Notes: generated by a model from the letters alone, not told the origin. Shown: positions 21,646 to 32,498, counted from the first letter of the stretch. The stretch: 64,000 nucleotides of DNA from Maniola hyperantus (GCF_902806685.2 NC_048562.1:124001-188000); one strand, 5' to 3'. Translations and numbers: made by a program.

Positions 21646-21793
21646 ACACTGATATTATAAAGGCGAAAGTTTGTATGTTTGTTTTGCTTTCACGCAAAAA
21701 CTACTGGACGGATTTAGCTAGGTTAGATCGTCCAAGGATTTAGCTGAAATTTTAAACGGAGATAGCTTATACCCTGACTTAATACATAGCTAG
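21646..21793 (+). mobile_element. Helitron-like element, diverged
   Basis: ACACTGATATTATAAAGGCG to ATACATAGCTAG, with CTACTGGACGGATTTAGCT in the middle. Confidence 0.55.
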
Positions 21794-21798
21794 TAAGT

Positions 21799-22127
21799 TT
21801 TTTTTTAAATTCAGATACAAGTTAGCCCTTGCTTACAATCTCACCTGGTGGTAAGTGATGACGCCGTCTAAGATGAAAGCGGGCTAGCCTGGAAGGAGTA
21901 TGACATTAAACCCACACTCCTTTGGTTTCTACACGGCATCGTACCGGAACGCTAAATCGCTTGGCGGCACGGCTTTGCCGGTAGGGTGGTAACTAGCCAC
22001 GGCCGAAGCCTCCCACCAGACCAGACCCGAAATTTAGAAATTATAAAATTCCAAACCCCAACCGGGAATCGAACCCGGGACCTCCCACTAATAAGACAAC
22101 AGCGTTTACCACTGCGCCAGGGAGGTT
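21799..22127 (-). mobile_element. tRNA-derived SINE (type 1), full length
   Basis: Poly(T) then TACAAGTTAGCCCTTGCTTA, CAATCTC to GGAATCGAACCCGGGACCTC and ACCACTGCGCCAGGGAGGT. Confidence 0.9.
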
Positions 22128-22469
22128 GTCATAACATAAGCCTCTGTTGAATTGAGATGACAGAGTGATCTATACAATAATTGTCCTCTTAATTCTCACC
22201 TACGGAACCCTGAAGCAGCGAGTCGACTTCGTGCTTCGCCTGATGTTTCGTATCTCAGTAAATATCTCGTTACTCACGGACGCGGACGCGGAATGGTAAT
22301 CAGAAGAAGGGGGTTCAATTAAGTGTAATTTAATTCATTCATTCATTAATTGAATTAATTGAATTCACGGAACGCGCGCTGCAATCTGATCAGATGCTTT
22401 AATTGAAATGTTCGCGGGATTTTTGATACAAGTTTGTCTTTTTGTTTCAGCGTCATAAACAACGTGATT

Positions 22470-22530
22470 CTTGCCGGGAATCGAACCCGAGGCTTCCTAC
22501 TTATAAGACCACTACGCCAAAGAGGTCATC
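22470..22530 (-). mobile_element. SINE (type 1) head fragment
   Basis: TTGCCGGGAATCGAACCCGA, CTTATAAGACCACTACGCCA and AAGAGGTC are the reverse of the tRNA-like head with A and B boxes; the body is absent. Confidence 0.7.
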
Positions 22531-22549
22531 TAATTGTCATCTAAAAAAA

Positions 22550-22850
22550 CATTGTCGTCTACAGCCGATAGAGGTCCACAGCTGGACATAGGTTTCTTGT
22601 AGGGACTTCCACGGTCTCGTGCCGCCGCCATCCAGGGGCTCCCTGTCTGTCCACAGTCCGTCTGTCTGTCTGTCTGTCTGTCTGTCCACCTAGTGGTGGT
22701 TTCCATTCCAGCATCTTTGGACCTCAACGTCTATCGGTTTTTTGAACTATGTGCCCTGGTCCGATTCATTAATTCATTCGAATTCCGAGACATGGTCGCT
22801 AACTATGGGCCTCAAAAGGTACTCCAGAGAGCACCATACGCTTGGGTAAA
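22550..22850 (-). mobile_element. RTE-type LINE fragment with (GTCT)n tract
   Basis: GAGGTCCACAGCTGGACATA, GGTTTCTTGTAGGGACTTCC and ATCTTTGGACCTCAACGTCT belong to a LINE 3' region common in Lepidoptera; a (GTCT)n tract lies inside at 22660-22685. Confidence 0.6.
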
Positions 22851-22903
22851 AGCAAGTTTATTCATAATTCATAATAATTTATTGCATTTATTATGTTAGT
22901 ATA

Positions 22904-23050
22904 GACTTCGCGTGGATTACAAAAATTTCAAAAACCCCTGTTTTACCCCTTTAATTTTCAAAAATCCTTTCTCGGGTGTCTACGTCATAATAGCTATCTG
23001 CATGTCAAATATATCAGTCAGTCAGTCAGCTTTTCCTTTTATATTAAGTA
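22904..23050 (-). mobile_element. Helitron-like element, (GACT)n subfamily
   Basis: CTTCGCGTGGATTACAAAAA to CAGCTTTTCCTTTTATATTA; the hairpin end is degraded. Confidence 0.7.
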
Positions 23051-23654
23051 GTATAGATAATTAACACTTCTTTATTACGAGAAGTAGATTTATGTAGTAA
23101 CAGAAAATCTCCATCCAAACGCGCGTGCAACTAATTGGCGATGAATTATAAAGGGGGTAGTTCAAAGGGGTATCGGCTGATGGCGAGGGGTGAACTAGTT
23201 TGGTATAATCCTTTCTTTTGATGATATAAGCCGCTTGTAGGTAGCAGGTCCCATTATTTTGAGTGAAGTTAACTTAGAAGTTAGTTTTAAATGTCAAAAT
23301 ACGAAAATTTCGAAAAATTAAAAATTAGTATTTCTTTTACGATGGCACGGAACCCGTCGTGTGCGACTCCGTCTCGCACTTGACCGATTTTTAAGTTATT
23401 ACAATTTTAACACACAAAGTAAAGAAATACAAAAACGCGACGTTATGAAACTCGTTCGATTTTTTTTCTTATTTTATATTCAACTGGAGCTCTCCAGTTT
23501 CCCATTCATTATAGCCACAGGAACTTTTTCGATTTCCCGATATCCTGCTGTACTTAACTATGAGTAGGTACTTGGACGGCTGTACGTGGGAACACTTCAT
23601 TACTGGTTTCAAGAAGCTAATTAAAATTAGTATGAAAAGTTATCGGTGCGTAGT

Positions 23655-23716
23655 GCGTGCCCGGATTCGAACCCCGGACCTGCCGAACGTCTTAACCACT
23701 AGGCTATCACCTACAC
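23655..23716 (-). mobile_element. SINE (type 2) head fragment
   Basis: GTGCCCGGATTCGAACCCCG to CTTAACCACTAGGCTATCAC. Small remnants of the 3' part also lie at 880-990 and 55635-55690. Confidence 0.7.
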
Positions 23717-23789
23717 TAGATAGTATGTAGGTATCCAAGACAGGGCAAGAGGGGCACCCCTCGCGACGTGCTCGGACTAACAAGAACTA

Positions 23790-24214
23790 CGCGCCCAAAA
23801 GTGATGAACATCGATCTTTAGAAGGAGACGGCAGATTTGCAGAGCACTGTCTCGGTCGTTAAGGTCGACAAAGCGTCATATGGGTATGAGGGACGGAGAC
23901 AACGCTCTACATTATACGAAACTAGCTTATGCTCGCGACTTCATCCGCGTGGACTACACAAGTTTCAAACCCCTATTTCAACCCCTTAGAGGTTGAATTT
24001 TCAAAAATCCTTTCTTAGCGGATGCCTACGTCATAATAGCTATCTGCATGCCAAATTTCAGCCCGATCCGCCCAGTAGTTTGAGCTGTGCGTTGATAGAT
24101 CAGTCAGTCAGTCAGTCAGTCAGTCAGTCAGTCAGTCAGTCACCTTTTCCTTTTATATATTTAGATGTCATTCTAAAGGCCAATGTTCATCACTTTCGGC
24201 CGCGTACTGTAGGT
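23790..24214. mobile_element. CAGTACGCGGCCGAAAGT MITE interrupted by a Helitron-like element
   Basis: Bases 23790-23921 and 24166-24214 together match the reverse complement of the MITE at 63140-63316, including TATGGGTATGAGGGACGGAG, ACAACGCTCTAC and GTCATTCTAAAGGCCAATG. The break falls exactly at the Helitron-like insertion 23922-24165, so the insertion is the younger event. Confidence 0.8.
23922..24165 (-). mobile_element. Helitron-like element nested in a MITE
   Basis: CTAGCTTATGCTCGCGACTT to CACCTTTTCCTTTTATATAT, with an 11-unit (CAGT)n tract. It splits the MITE at 23790-24214. Confidence 0.85.
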
Positions 24215-24220
24215 TTAGTA

Positions 24221-24350
24221 CGCGACAGGGAGAGATGGCGATCGGGGAGGGAACGCGTCGCACACCCGCACAGCCCCCGAGCTATCCCGGTGCGGGTGTG
24301 CGGGGTATCCCGCTGCCTCACACCCCGATTGCCATCTCGACCTGTCGCGG
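24221..24350. mobile_element. Palindromic MITE, CGCGACAGGTCGAGATGG family
   Basis: CGCGACAGGGAGAGATGGCG at the left pairs with GCCATCTCGACCTGTCGCGG at the right; the inner CGCACACCCGCAC/GTGCGGGTGTGCG arms pair too. Its CpG-rich body is not a gene. Confidence 0.85.
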
Positions 24351-24789
24351 AATATAAGTAGCACATATTAGAGAAGTAGCTTTTTCCCTCCATAAAGGGA
24401 GGTAAAACTTACACGTTTTCATATTATACCTTATTTCTTTACAGTAGGTAAGTACCCACTTACTTAAGTGCAGGAAAAATGTAATTAAAATAATAATTCA
24501 GTATCGGATCTCGTAGTATCTCCGCCATGCGGGTAACTACCAGAATAAGGCACAACGCTCATCCACTGAATTGAGTGGAGACGAAGCGCTATACATTTAT
24601 GATAACTATTATACTTCACTACCACCCAATTCGAGGGGAGGTAGTCTTAAGTGAATTTAGAAATATGCCTCCGAACGTGTAATGTAAACAAAAAGACAAG
24701 GAATGTGTTAGACGTTAGCACATCTACTAATTTTATGTAAAAACAAAAATATATATCTAATTATTAATATAACCAAAATCATGGCTAAG

Positions 24790-24955
24790 GTTTGGCTCTT
24801 CCACGATATATGTTTCCTACCAATTACAACCCGGGTATCTTTAAAACAAGAGTGAATAGGCATCTTCTAGTTAAACGCGTCCCATTTTAGGCCACATCAT
24901 CACTTTCCATCAGGTGTGATTGCGGTCAAGCGTTTGCCTATGATGAATATTTTAA
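24790..24955 (+). mobile_element. LINE 3' end (CR1/Jockey-type)
   Basis: A frame ending FFPTNYNPGIFKTRVNRHLL, then GGCCACATCATCACTTTCCA, TCAGGTGTGATTGCGGTCAA and GCGTTTGCCTA, is the C-terminus plus 3' UTR of a non-LTR reverse transcriptase as I know it in Lepidoptera. Similar pieces lie at 16520-16640, 28090-28170 and 34462-34530. Confidence 0.65.
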
Positions 24956-25185
24956 AAAATAATATTAGGATGAATACCTAACTGCAGGCGTTCTTTGAGA
25001 CTTTTCAGTGTTTTGCCAATTTCTACCTATGTCAAAGTAAATGAAGTCGAGTTTAAGTTGTTATCACAAAGACTACTTCACTCTGTGGGTATGCGTCGGC
25101 CCTAAGAGTGGACACCTATAACTGGTTTCTGTCAAACACAGGATGTCGAGCTGAGAGGCTTTGATTATCTTAATTTATAGAATTA

Positions 25186-25398
25186 CTAGCTGATGCCCGC
25201 GACTTCGTCCGCGTAGATTTACATTGTTCACAATCCCGCGGGAACTCTTTTATTTTCCGGGATAAAAAGTAGCCTATGTGTGTGTGTGCCAGGATATAAT
25301 CTATTTCCATTCCAAATTTCAGCCAAATCCGTCCAGTAGTTTTTGCGTGATTGAGTAACAAACATCCAAACATCCACACTTTCACATTTATAATATTA
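25186..25398 (-). mobile_element. Helitron-like element, first of a head-to-tail pair
   Basis: CTAGCTGATGCCCGCGACTT to CACTTTCACATTTATAATAT. Confidence 0.8.
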
Positions 25399-25634
25399 CT
25401 AGCTGATGCCCGCGACTTCGTCCGCGTGGATTTAGGTTTTTTAAAAACCCCGTGGGAACTCTTTGTTTGTCCGGGATAAAAAGTAGGTATGTCCTTGCCT
25501 ATGTCCTTCCCCGGGATGCAAGCTATCTCTGTACCAAATTTCATTTAAATCGGTTGAACGGATGGGCCGTGAAAAGCTAGCAGACAGACAGACCGACAGA
25601 CAGACACACTTTCGCATTTATAATATTAGTATGG
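25399..25634 (-). mobile_element. Helitron-like element, second of a head-to-tail pair
   Basis: It begins CTAGCTGATGCCCGCGACTT immediately where the previous copy ends and runs to CTTTCGCATTTATAATATTA. Confidence 0.85.
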
Positions 25635-25649
25635 ATATGGATTAGGAAT

Positions 25650-26395
25650 TATCTTAAACTTTTTTTTAAACATTTGCACAAACGTTTGGGATGGGGCTAT
25701 GTCACTCACTCTGATTCTCCTACGGATCTCATTTCTTATTTGATCACGAAGAGAGCCTCAAACCATAGCTCTCTCCATCGCCCGCTGAGTGTCTCTGAGC
25801 TTTCTTATAAGGCTCCATAGTTAGCGAGCATGTCTCGGATCCATATGTCATCACTGGCAACACGCGCTGGTGCAACACTTTGGTCTTCAAGCATTGAGAC
25901 ATCTGACGACCTCCCTGGCGCAGTGGTGAGCGCTGTGGTCTTAATAGTGGGATGTCCCGGGTTCAATTCCTGGCAGGGGTTTGGAATTTTATAATTTCTA
26001 AATTTCTGGTCTGGTCTGGTGGGAGGCTTCGGCCGTGGCTAGTTACCACCCTACCGGCAAAGCCGTGCCGCCAAGCGATTTAGTGTTCCGGTACGATGCC
26101 GTGTAGAAACCAAAGGGGTATGGGTTTAATAAAAACTGCCATACCCCTTCCAGGTTAGCCCGCTATCATCTTAGACGGCATCATCACTTACCACCAGGTG
26201 AGATTGCAGTCAAGGGCTAACTTGTATTTGAATAAAAAAAAAAAAGAGCATTGAGAGCTTTTGTACGGGAAGACATCTCGAAGCTTCCTGAACGCTGCCC
26301 AGCCGAGTAGCATTCGGCGGCTGACCTCCTTCTCCAAATTGGATCTACTTAGCATTATAGATGTTGTATCTTCACCATCATCTTAGAATGAAAAG
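25650..26395 (-). mobile_element. RTE-type LINE fragment interrupted by a SINE
   Basis: CATAGCTCTCTCCATCGCCC, GCTGAGTG and TTAGCGAGCATGTCTCGGAT before the SINE, and GACATCTCGAAGCTTCCTGA, CGCTGCCCAGCCGAGTAGC after it, are reverse-strand pieces of one non-LTR ORF. The SINE at 25908-26245 splits it and duplicates 10 bp. Confidence 0.65.
25908..26245 (+). mobile_element. tRNA-derived SINE (type 1), full length, with 10-bp target duplication
   Basis: The head GACCTCCCTGGCGCAGTGGT, with A box TGGCGCAGTGG and B box GGTTCAATTCC, is followed by the CCGTGCCGCCAAGCGATTTA body and poly(A). AGCATTGAGA occurs at 25890-25899 and again at 26247-26256. The SINE sits in an RTE-type LINE fragment (25650-26395). 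Confidence 0.9.
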
Positions 26396-26600
26396 GGCTT
26401 GGCCATAGTCTTGACAACATTATGGACAACTCTCAGGCATGCAGGTTTCCTCACGATGTTTTCCTTCACCGTTAAAGAAACTGATATTATTACTTAAAAC
26501 GCACATAACTCGGAAAAGTTAGAGTTGCGTGCCCGGGATCGAACACCCGACCTCCGATTTGAAGGCGGACGTCCTAACCACTAGGCTATCACAGCTTCGC
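26389..26600 (-). mobile_element. tRNA-Arg-like SINE (type 2)
   Basis: ATGCAGGTTTCCTCACGATG, TTTTCC and GTGCCCGGGATCGAACACCC to CTAACCACTAGGCTATCAC, reverse of 5526-5836. Part of the region between head and body is shortened. Confidence 0.85.
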
Positions 26601-26877
26601 ATGACGATGACGAATATGTTGCGTTGGGAATACGAATACTCATATTATAATATGATAGCGCTGAAGAATCCAGCCAATTCGAGCGTTATTTTCAATTTCG
26701 CAGTTATTACTACAAATACCGACCGCTCCGCTCCGCTCCGCGCCGGGGGCGAGCCTGTACGTGAGGGGAAAACTTCATTCGGGAATAACATACGTTAGCG
26801 ACATATAAAGTGTAGTCATTTTGCGATATAAGTTGCTATGTGAGAGGGGTACGAATACCTAGCAGCTTATGAAATAC

Positions 26878-27087
26878 TTAGCTTATGCTGAGTAGACTAC
26901 ACAAATTTCAAACCCCTATTTCACCCCCTTTTAGGGGTTGAATTTTCAAAAATCCTTTCTTACGGATGCCTACGTCATAATAGCTATTTGCATGCCAAAT
27001 TTCAGCCCGATCCGTCCAGTAGTTTGAGCTGTGCGTTAACTTAAAAGATCAGTCAGTCAGTCACCTTTTCCTTTTATATATTTAGAT
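26878..27087 (-). mobile_element. Helitron-like element, (GACT)n subfamily
   Basis: TTAGCTTATGCTGAGTAGAC to CACCTTTTCCTTTTATATAT; the CTAG has decayed to CTTAG. Confidence 0.75.
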
Positions 27088-27446
27088 TATTATCTGATGG
27101 CCCGGGCATTCCGAAGCAGTGGTTAGATGCATTTGACGATTCAAAAGTACCTGTAAAAGTTGAATTAAATAAAAAATTATTTTATTTATTTATTTATTTG
27201 GGATAAAAAGTACCCACTGAAAATATTTGTCGCCAGGATACAAGTAATGGCCTAAGAGCCAGCGCGTGCCAAACCTTCCTTATTTTATAAAAGATGTTGA
27301 TGAAAGTTTCTCTGCGTATTGTCCCCAACACTGCTTGTTTTGTGTTGTCAGTTTGCACCCTTAGCCCTCATTCTGATGGAGACTACGAATGCGACTGCGA
27401 TCCGCAATAAGTCCTTTTATACTAGGCACTGAAACACATAATCACT

Positions 27447-27650
27447 ATCCCTATTATAAATGCGAAAGTGTGTTGGTTTGTCCTTCAATCACGTCGCAAC
27501 GGAGCAATGGATTGACGTGATTTTAAGCATGGGTATAGTCAAATATCAGGAAAGTGACATAGGCTACTTTTTATCCCGGGAAATCAAAGAGTTCCCGCGG
27601 AATTTTCAAAAACCTAAATCCACGCGGACGAAGTCGCGGGCATCAGCTAG
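27447..27650 (+). mobile_element. Helitron-like element
   Basis: TCCCTATTATAAATGCGAAA to GACGAAGTCGCGGGCATCAG, CTAG. The frame across it is not a gene. Confidence 0.8.
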
Positions 27651-27815
27651 TAAGTAAATAATAATTTTCTCTTTTTCATTCCACATAAAAACCTACGAGA
27701 GGCTCTGTGTAGTGTGTCGTGTTCATTTTCGCAGTGGTTTATTTAAAACAAAGCTTTCATGAACTCGGATTGTGTTTATATTGCAGCACAAAGTGACAAA
27801 AGCCTCGCACAACCT

Positions 27816-27864
27816 CTGTGACTCTGTGACTCTGTGACTCTGTGACTCTGTGACTCTGTGACTG
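27816..27864. repeat. 8-bp tandem repeat (TCTGTGAC)n
   Basis: Six head-to-tail copies of TCTGTGAC. The repeat gives spurious Ser-Gln-Ser-His open frames on the minus strand. Confidence 0.9.
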
Positions 27865-28445
27865 TCGACGCTGAAATGTCGTGTCGTTGTTGTTGTGCGG
27901 AGTGCGGCAGAGGCAGAAAACAAATTAAAATAATTAGCCGGAACTTAATATAAACCGGCTTCAATATAAACTTGAAACATGGTTTTTGAACAAAATTAAA
28001 ATGTACACTACCAGACCGTCGCCGTTCTTATTACACAAATTGTTTTTTTTTTAAATTTATAGACTAGAGCTGGGCTGCAATCAGACCTGGGTACTATTAT
28101 ATATTCTGTGCCTGGGTGGCAAGTGAAGATGCCTATTCACTCATGTCTTGAAGGTACCCATATTATAATTCGGTGGGAAAACTGATGCTGGAAGGCTGTA
28201 CCAAATCTTGGCGGCTCGAATTAGGAATGAGGAGGCAAATCGCTTCGTACGTATCTGGGGATTGTCTTATATACCTATACACTAGCCGATTTATTCCATT
28301 CAAAATTTTTAAATTTCAAAATTCATACTTAATCGAAACATGTCTACTTTACAATGCAATAAAAATATCACAACTCGCTCAAAAATTACTTATTATTATT
28401 TTTAAATAAAATAGTGCACTTTTATGGAGACACCCTTTATCGGTA

Positions 28446-28620
28446 CCCTTGTTATAAATGCGAAAGTGTGTTTGTTTGTTGGTTTATTGGTTTGTCCTTC
28501 AATCAAGCCACAACGGAGCAACGGATCGTGACATAGGCTACTTTTTATCCCGGAAAATCAAAGAGTTCCCACGGGATTTTTGAAAATCTAAATCCAGTCT
28601 AAGTCGCGGGCATCAGCTAG
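28446..28620 (+). mobile_element. Helitron-like element
   Basis: CCCTTGTTATAAATGCGAAA to AGTCGCGGGCATCAGCTAG, with the hairpin partly lost. Confidence 0.75.
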
Positions 28621-29040
28621 TTCTCAATAAAATTTACTTAAAGTAACTTTACTACAAATTGGATACTTTTACACTGAAAACCATATATCTTACTTTGACT
28701 TTAAAGCACTCATAAATCTCTCATTTCTCCACATTAACCGTCAAGATTCTTGCTTCTTCATGCGAAGCTGAAGTAAGATATCATTCCAAGCTAAAGTGGC
28801 ATCCACTGGCACGTCAGCCACTTGGCGGAGCGTAATTCTTTCTTGCGTTCCCGCGCTCGCGTCTTCATGCCTGTCTGCCTGTCTGCCTGTCTGACTACCA
28901 ACTGAATAAAGCCTTTTAAAATTGCGAATCTCTTCACTTCAGTCCCTGTCAGAAAGTTAAGAGGGGCTAATTCGTAGCGCGCTCCAAGGAAACGTAGTTC
29001 ATTCATTTCGATACTAACCAATCAAACTCAATCAACTTTT

Positions 29041-29354
29041 GTGACCTCCCTGGCGCAGTGGTAAGCGCTGTGGTCTTATTAATGGGAGGTCCCGGGTTCG
29101 ATTCCTAGCAGGAGTTTGGAATTTTATAATTTCTCTGGTCTGGTTTGGTGGGAGGCATCGGCCGTGGCTAGTTGCTACCCTACTGGCAAAGCCGTGCCGG
29201 TACGATGCCGTATAGATACCAAAGGGGCATGGGTTTATTAAAAACTGCTATACCCTTCCAGGCTAGCCCGCTTGCATCTTAGACTGCATCGTCACTTACC
29301 ACCAGGTGAGATTGCAGTCAAGGGCTAACTTGTATCTGAATAAAAAATAAAAAA
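29041..29354 (+). mobile_element. tRNA-derived SINE (type 1)
   Basis: GTGACCTCCCTGGCGCAGTG through B box GGTTCGATTCC to CTAACTTGTATCTGAATAAA and poly(A). Confidence 0.9.
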
Positions 29355-29657
29355 GATACATTCTAGGAACTAGTATATATATCTATGACTGAGTTTTTCC
29401 AGATTTCCGTAAAAATAACAACATAGTTTTAAAGTTATACGGGTTCAAAGTTTCGGATGTAAATTTTTGAATTTATATAAAGTAACTACAAAGAAAACCT
29501 GTTTTTATCCTCAGGGTATAAAATATTGAATCAGGCAATCTCGCGAGTCCCAAACAACGACTAAGCGGGTACGCCATAAAAATGTTCCTATAATGGCGGC
29601 CGAACAATGAGGGACTGTTCACACTGATCCGTGCTGCGCCAGGGACGTGGCGCATTT

Positions 29658-29770
29658 GTACACTATCTCTAAGCTAAAACATGTAACAGGTCTTAATATA
29701 TTGCTATCCTTCTCATAATGCTACCTGCGAAAAGGGATAGCATTCGGTTTAACGACTAGATTTAGAAGTG
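29658..29770. mobile_element. Partial MITE, GTACACAATCTCTAAA family
   Basis: GTACACTATCTCTAAGCTAA opens it and the CTAGATTTAGA block closes it; the terminal TTTAGAGATTGTGTAC arm is missing. Confidence 0.6.
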
Positions 29771-29844
29771 GGCAATCTGATAAAAACCAAGGAGCTATGA
29801 TGTCCCCATTGTAATACTATCTGTTATTTACCCACAATTATAGT

Positions 29845-30015
29845 TTCAATAGCTCAGCGGTAAAAGGTGCGGACTGAAATCCGAAAGGTCGCCGGTTCAA
29901 ACCCCACCCGTTGCACTATTATAGTCGTACCTACTCCTAGGCCTAGCACAAGCTTCACGCTTAGTTGGAGGGGAAAGGGGAATGTTAGTCAAGGGCCATG
30001 GCTAATATTCTTGAA
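29845..30015 (+). mobile_element. tRNA-Phe-like SINE (type 3)
   Basis: A box TAGCTCAGCGG, anticodon-like GACTGAAATCC, B box GGTTCAAACCC, then GTACCTACTCCTAGGCCTAG, CACAAGCTTCACGCTTAGTT and poly(A). The head resembles tRNA-Phe, but the acceptor stem does not pair. Confidence 0.8.
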
Positions 30016-30261
30016 AAAAAAGTTTTGAATTAATACCTACCTATAATTTTGCAAAATAAAAACAATAAAAATTTATTTATTTATCCTCCATTTGATGTGT
30101 TTATTTATTTTTACTTTTTATTCCACTTATCTGTCGTCTATTCCTCTCTTATTTACTGTTGTATTTTCATTTATATATATATATACATACGTATATTATG
30201 TGTATTTACTTTATTTAATTAGTACACCCCTTCCGCTTTCTTTAATTTTTATATCCTCTAC

Positions 30262-30385
30262 CCTAAGGTTGCGAAGAGATCGCTATTTTAGCGATAAGGC
30301 CGCCTATTGTACATGCTGTATTTGTTATATGTCTATTGTTTTTGTTTTGGTGTACAATAAAGCATATTTTACTTTTACTTTACTT
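30262..30385 (+). mobile_element. Non-LTR 3' UTR fragment
   Basis: GTTGCGAAGAGATCGCTATT, TTAGCGATAAGGCCGCCTAT, TGTACATGC and TGGTGTACAATAAAGCATAT are the 3' end of a LINE widespread in Lepidoptera. The long hydrophobic frame across it is not a gene. Confidence 0.65.
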
Positions 30386-30389
30386 TATT

Positions 30390-31150
30390 TCTGGTTCCTT
30401 GGTTCCCCTGGGACTTTTTCGTCTATGGTTTTTAGCTGGATAAAAGTATTCATGTATTTGTTTATTTACAAAATAATATACATGAAACGATGGACAGAGG
30501 AACACACTGGACGAAAATACAAGATTTTCTTGTACCCTGTAAAAAGCTCGGCCGTCAGGGTTCAGTGTGAACGCGCCCTTAGCGGGTAGATCGTAAAAAT
30601 GTTGCTTTAATGGCGGGCGACGAATAATTCGCTTCAAAATATCCGGACTTCGGCTCTTTATGGGGGTTTTAATGGTAATTAAAAACACTCACTTCCCGTG
30701 CGATGGAACCGCAAAAAATGTATTTTAAGAATGCCAAAGCAAATATACTACTTAAATACTTAACTGGCCATTTTTTCCATGTGTTACATGCAAACTGTGA
30801 AATCAACTCCCTTCGGCGGTGTTCCCTTTATTTTTTTATTTTATTTTTATTAAAAATGTTCGCTAGCGATTTTTACAAAAATGATCTTAAATTACATAAA
30901 GTTAAATTACATGACGTTGTATGTAAAATCATTTGAAAGCAAACACTACATGCACATTCACACAATTTACATGGAACAATTATTAATCATATAAGTAAAA
31001 TAATACAAAAAGTAGCTAAAACTTTCCGAAATAGTGAAAACACAAAAAACAAAAATGATTCAAGGTGCAATGGTAATTGAATAAATCTAAAACTATAGTA
31101 AAGTTAACCTAGGAGTAAGAATAGTTTTAAAAAAATGTTTAAAAAAGTGA
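30390..31150. other. AT-rich stretch without a gene
   Basis: Open frames here lack codon structure, splice sites and family resemblance. I see no repeat with a second copy. Confidence 0.4.
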
Positions 31151-31154
31151 TAGA

Positions 31155-31308
31155 TTACAACATGGGGCTATTCAAGGGGCGGACCAACTAATTCCTGAAA
31201 GACCAGCAACGCATTGGTGGCTCCTCTGGTGCTGCAAATGTTCATGGGCCGCGGTAATCACTTAACATCAGGTGACCCGCCTGCTCGTTTGCTCGCTATC
31301 TCTATTTA
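31155..31308 (+). mobile_element. Non-LTR 3' UTR fragment
   Basis: ACATGGGGCTATTCAAGGGG, CGACCA-type text, CAACGCATTGGTGGCTCCTC and ATCAGGTGACCCGCCTGCTC are shared with 55245-55470 in reverse. Confidence 0.7.
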
Positions 31309-31309
31309 A

Positions 31310-31680
31310 AAAAACCCGGCCAAGTGCGAGTCAGGCTCGCGCAATGAGGGTTCCGTACTACAGTCGTATTGTTTCGACATTTTGCAGGATAATTCATAAA
31401 CTATGATACATAAAAATAAATAAAAATCTGTTTTAGAATGCACAGGTGAAGACCTTTCATATGATACCCCACTTGATATAGTTATCTTACTTAGAAAATT
31501 GAAAATACTAATTATTAGTTAATGACCACAATTTAATTTTTTTGTGTGATCTAACCCTAAATTCACGGTTTTCAGATTTTTCCCCAAATGTCAGCTATAA
31601 GATCTACCTACCTATTTCATGATGCTAGGTCAATGGGAAGTACCCTGTAGGTTTCTTGGCAGACAGACAGACAGACAGAC

Positions 31681-31727
<47 letters not shown>

Positions 31728-31788
31728 TAGAAAACAAAGTGATCCTATAAGGGTCCCGTTTTTCCTTTTGAGGTACGGAACCCTAAAA
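31310..31788 (+). mobile_element. CCGGCCAAGTGCGAGTC-family repeat, full copy
   Basis: It runs from AACCCGGCCAAGTGCGAGTC to GGTACGGAACCCTAAAAAG, with a long (GACA)n tract at 31660-31725. A duplicate of the last 60 bases follows at 31789-31850 (AGTGATCCTATAAAAGTTCC). Confidence 0.85.
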
Positions 31789-31891
31789 AGAAAACGAAGT
31801 GATCCTATAAAAGTTCCTTTTTCCATTTTGAGGTACGGAACCCTATAAACCAAAATCTACGTGGACGAAGTTATAGGTATAGTAAGGTTAG

Positions 31892-32498
31892 AGTTCCGTA
31901 CCTTAAAAGGAAAAACGGCACCCTTATAGGATCACTTTGTTGTCTGTCTGTCGGTCTGTCGGTCTGTCAAGAAACCTACAGGGTACTTCCCGTTGACTTA
32001 GAATCATGAAATTTGGCAGGTAGGTAGGTCTTATAGCAGACATTAGGGGAAAATCTGAAAACCGTGAATTTAGGGTTAGATCACACAAAAAAAATTAAAT
32101 TGTGGTCATGAACTAATAATTAGTATTTTCAATTTTCGAGGTAAGATAACTATATCAAGTGGAATATCATATGAAAGGGCTGCACCTGTGCATTTTAAAA
32201 CAGATTTTTATTTATTTTTATGCATCATAGTTTTGGTATTGGAGCCTCAATAGCTCAACTGGTAAAGGAGTGGACTGAAAACCGAAAGGTCGACGGTTCA
32301 AACCCGGCCCGTTGCACTATTGTCGTACCTACTCCTAGCACAAGCTTGACGCTTAGTTGGAGAGGGAAGGTGACTATTAGTCATTTAATATGGCTACTAT
32401 TCTTTCTAAAAAAAAAACGTGCCCAATGTCGAATAAATACGACTGTAGTACGGAACTCTCGGTGCGCGAGCCTGACTCGCACTTGGCTGGTTTTTTTG
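31892..32498 (-). mobile_element. CCGGCCAAGTGCGAGTC-family repeat, split by a nested SINE
   Basis: It runs from GAGTTCCGTACCTTAAAAGG to CGCACTTGGCTGGTTTTTTT and contains the tRNA-Phe-like SINE at 32243-32412, inserted after TGCATCATAGTTTT. It lies opposite the copy at 31310-31788, so the two form a large imperfect inverted repeat. Confidence 0.8.
32243..32412 (+). mobile_element. tRNA-Phe-like SINE (type 3), nested
   Basis: GCCTCAATAGCTCAACTGGT, GACTGAAAACCGAAAGGTCG and B box GGTTCAAACCC, then the same CACAAGCTTGACGCTTAGTT body as 29845-30015 and an A-rich tail. It sits inside the repeat 31892-32498. Confidence 0.85.

Noticed and set aside
24000..24361. 122-codon plus-strand frame
   Set aside because: It runs across a Helitron-like element and a GC-rich palindromic MITE; the Ser-Val-Ser-Gln repeats come from a (CAGT)n tract.
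25170..25544. 124-codon minus-strand frame
   Set aside because: It reads through two head-to-tail Helitron-like copies; the same peptide words appear in both copies because the DNA repeats.
29845..29920. Possible tRNA-Phe gene
   Set aside because: The head is tRNA-like but lacks a paired acceptor stem and continues into a SINE body shared with 32243-32412.
30092..30589. 165-codon open frame on plus strand
   Set aside because: It is low-complexity hydrophobic sequence from AT/TA tracts and crosses a LINE 3' UTR (30262-30385). No family, splice or codon signal supports it.
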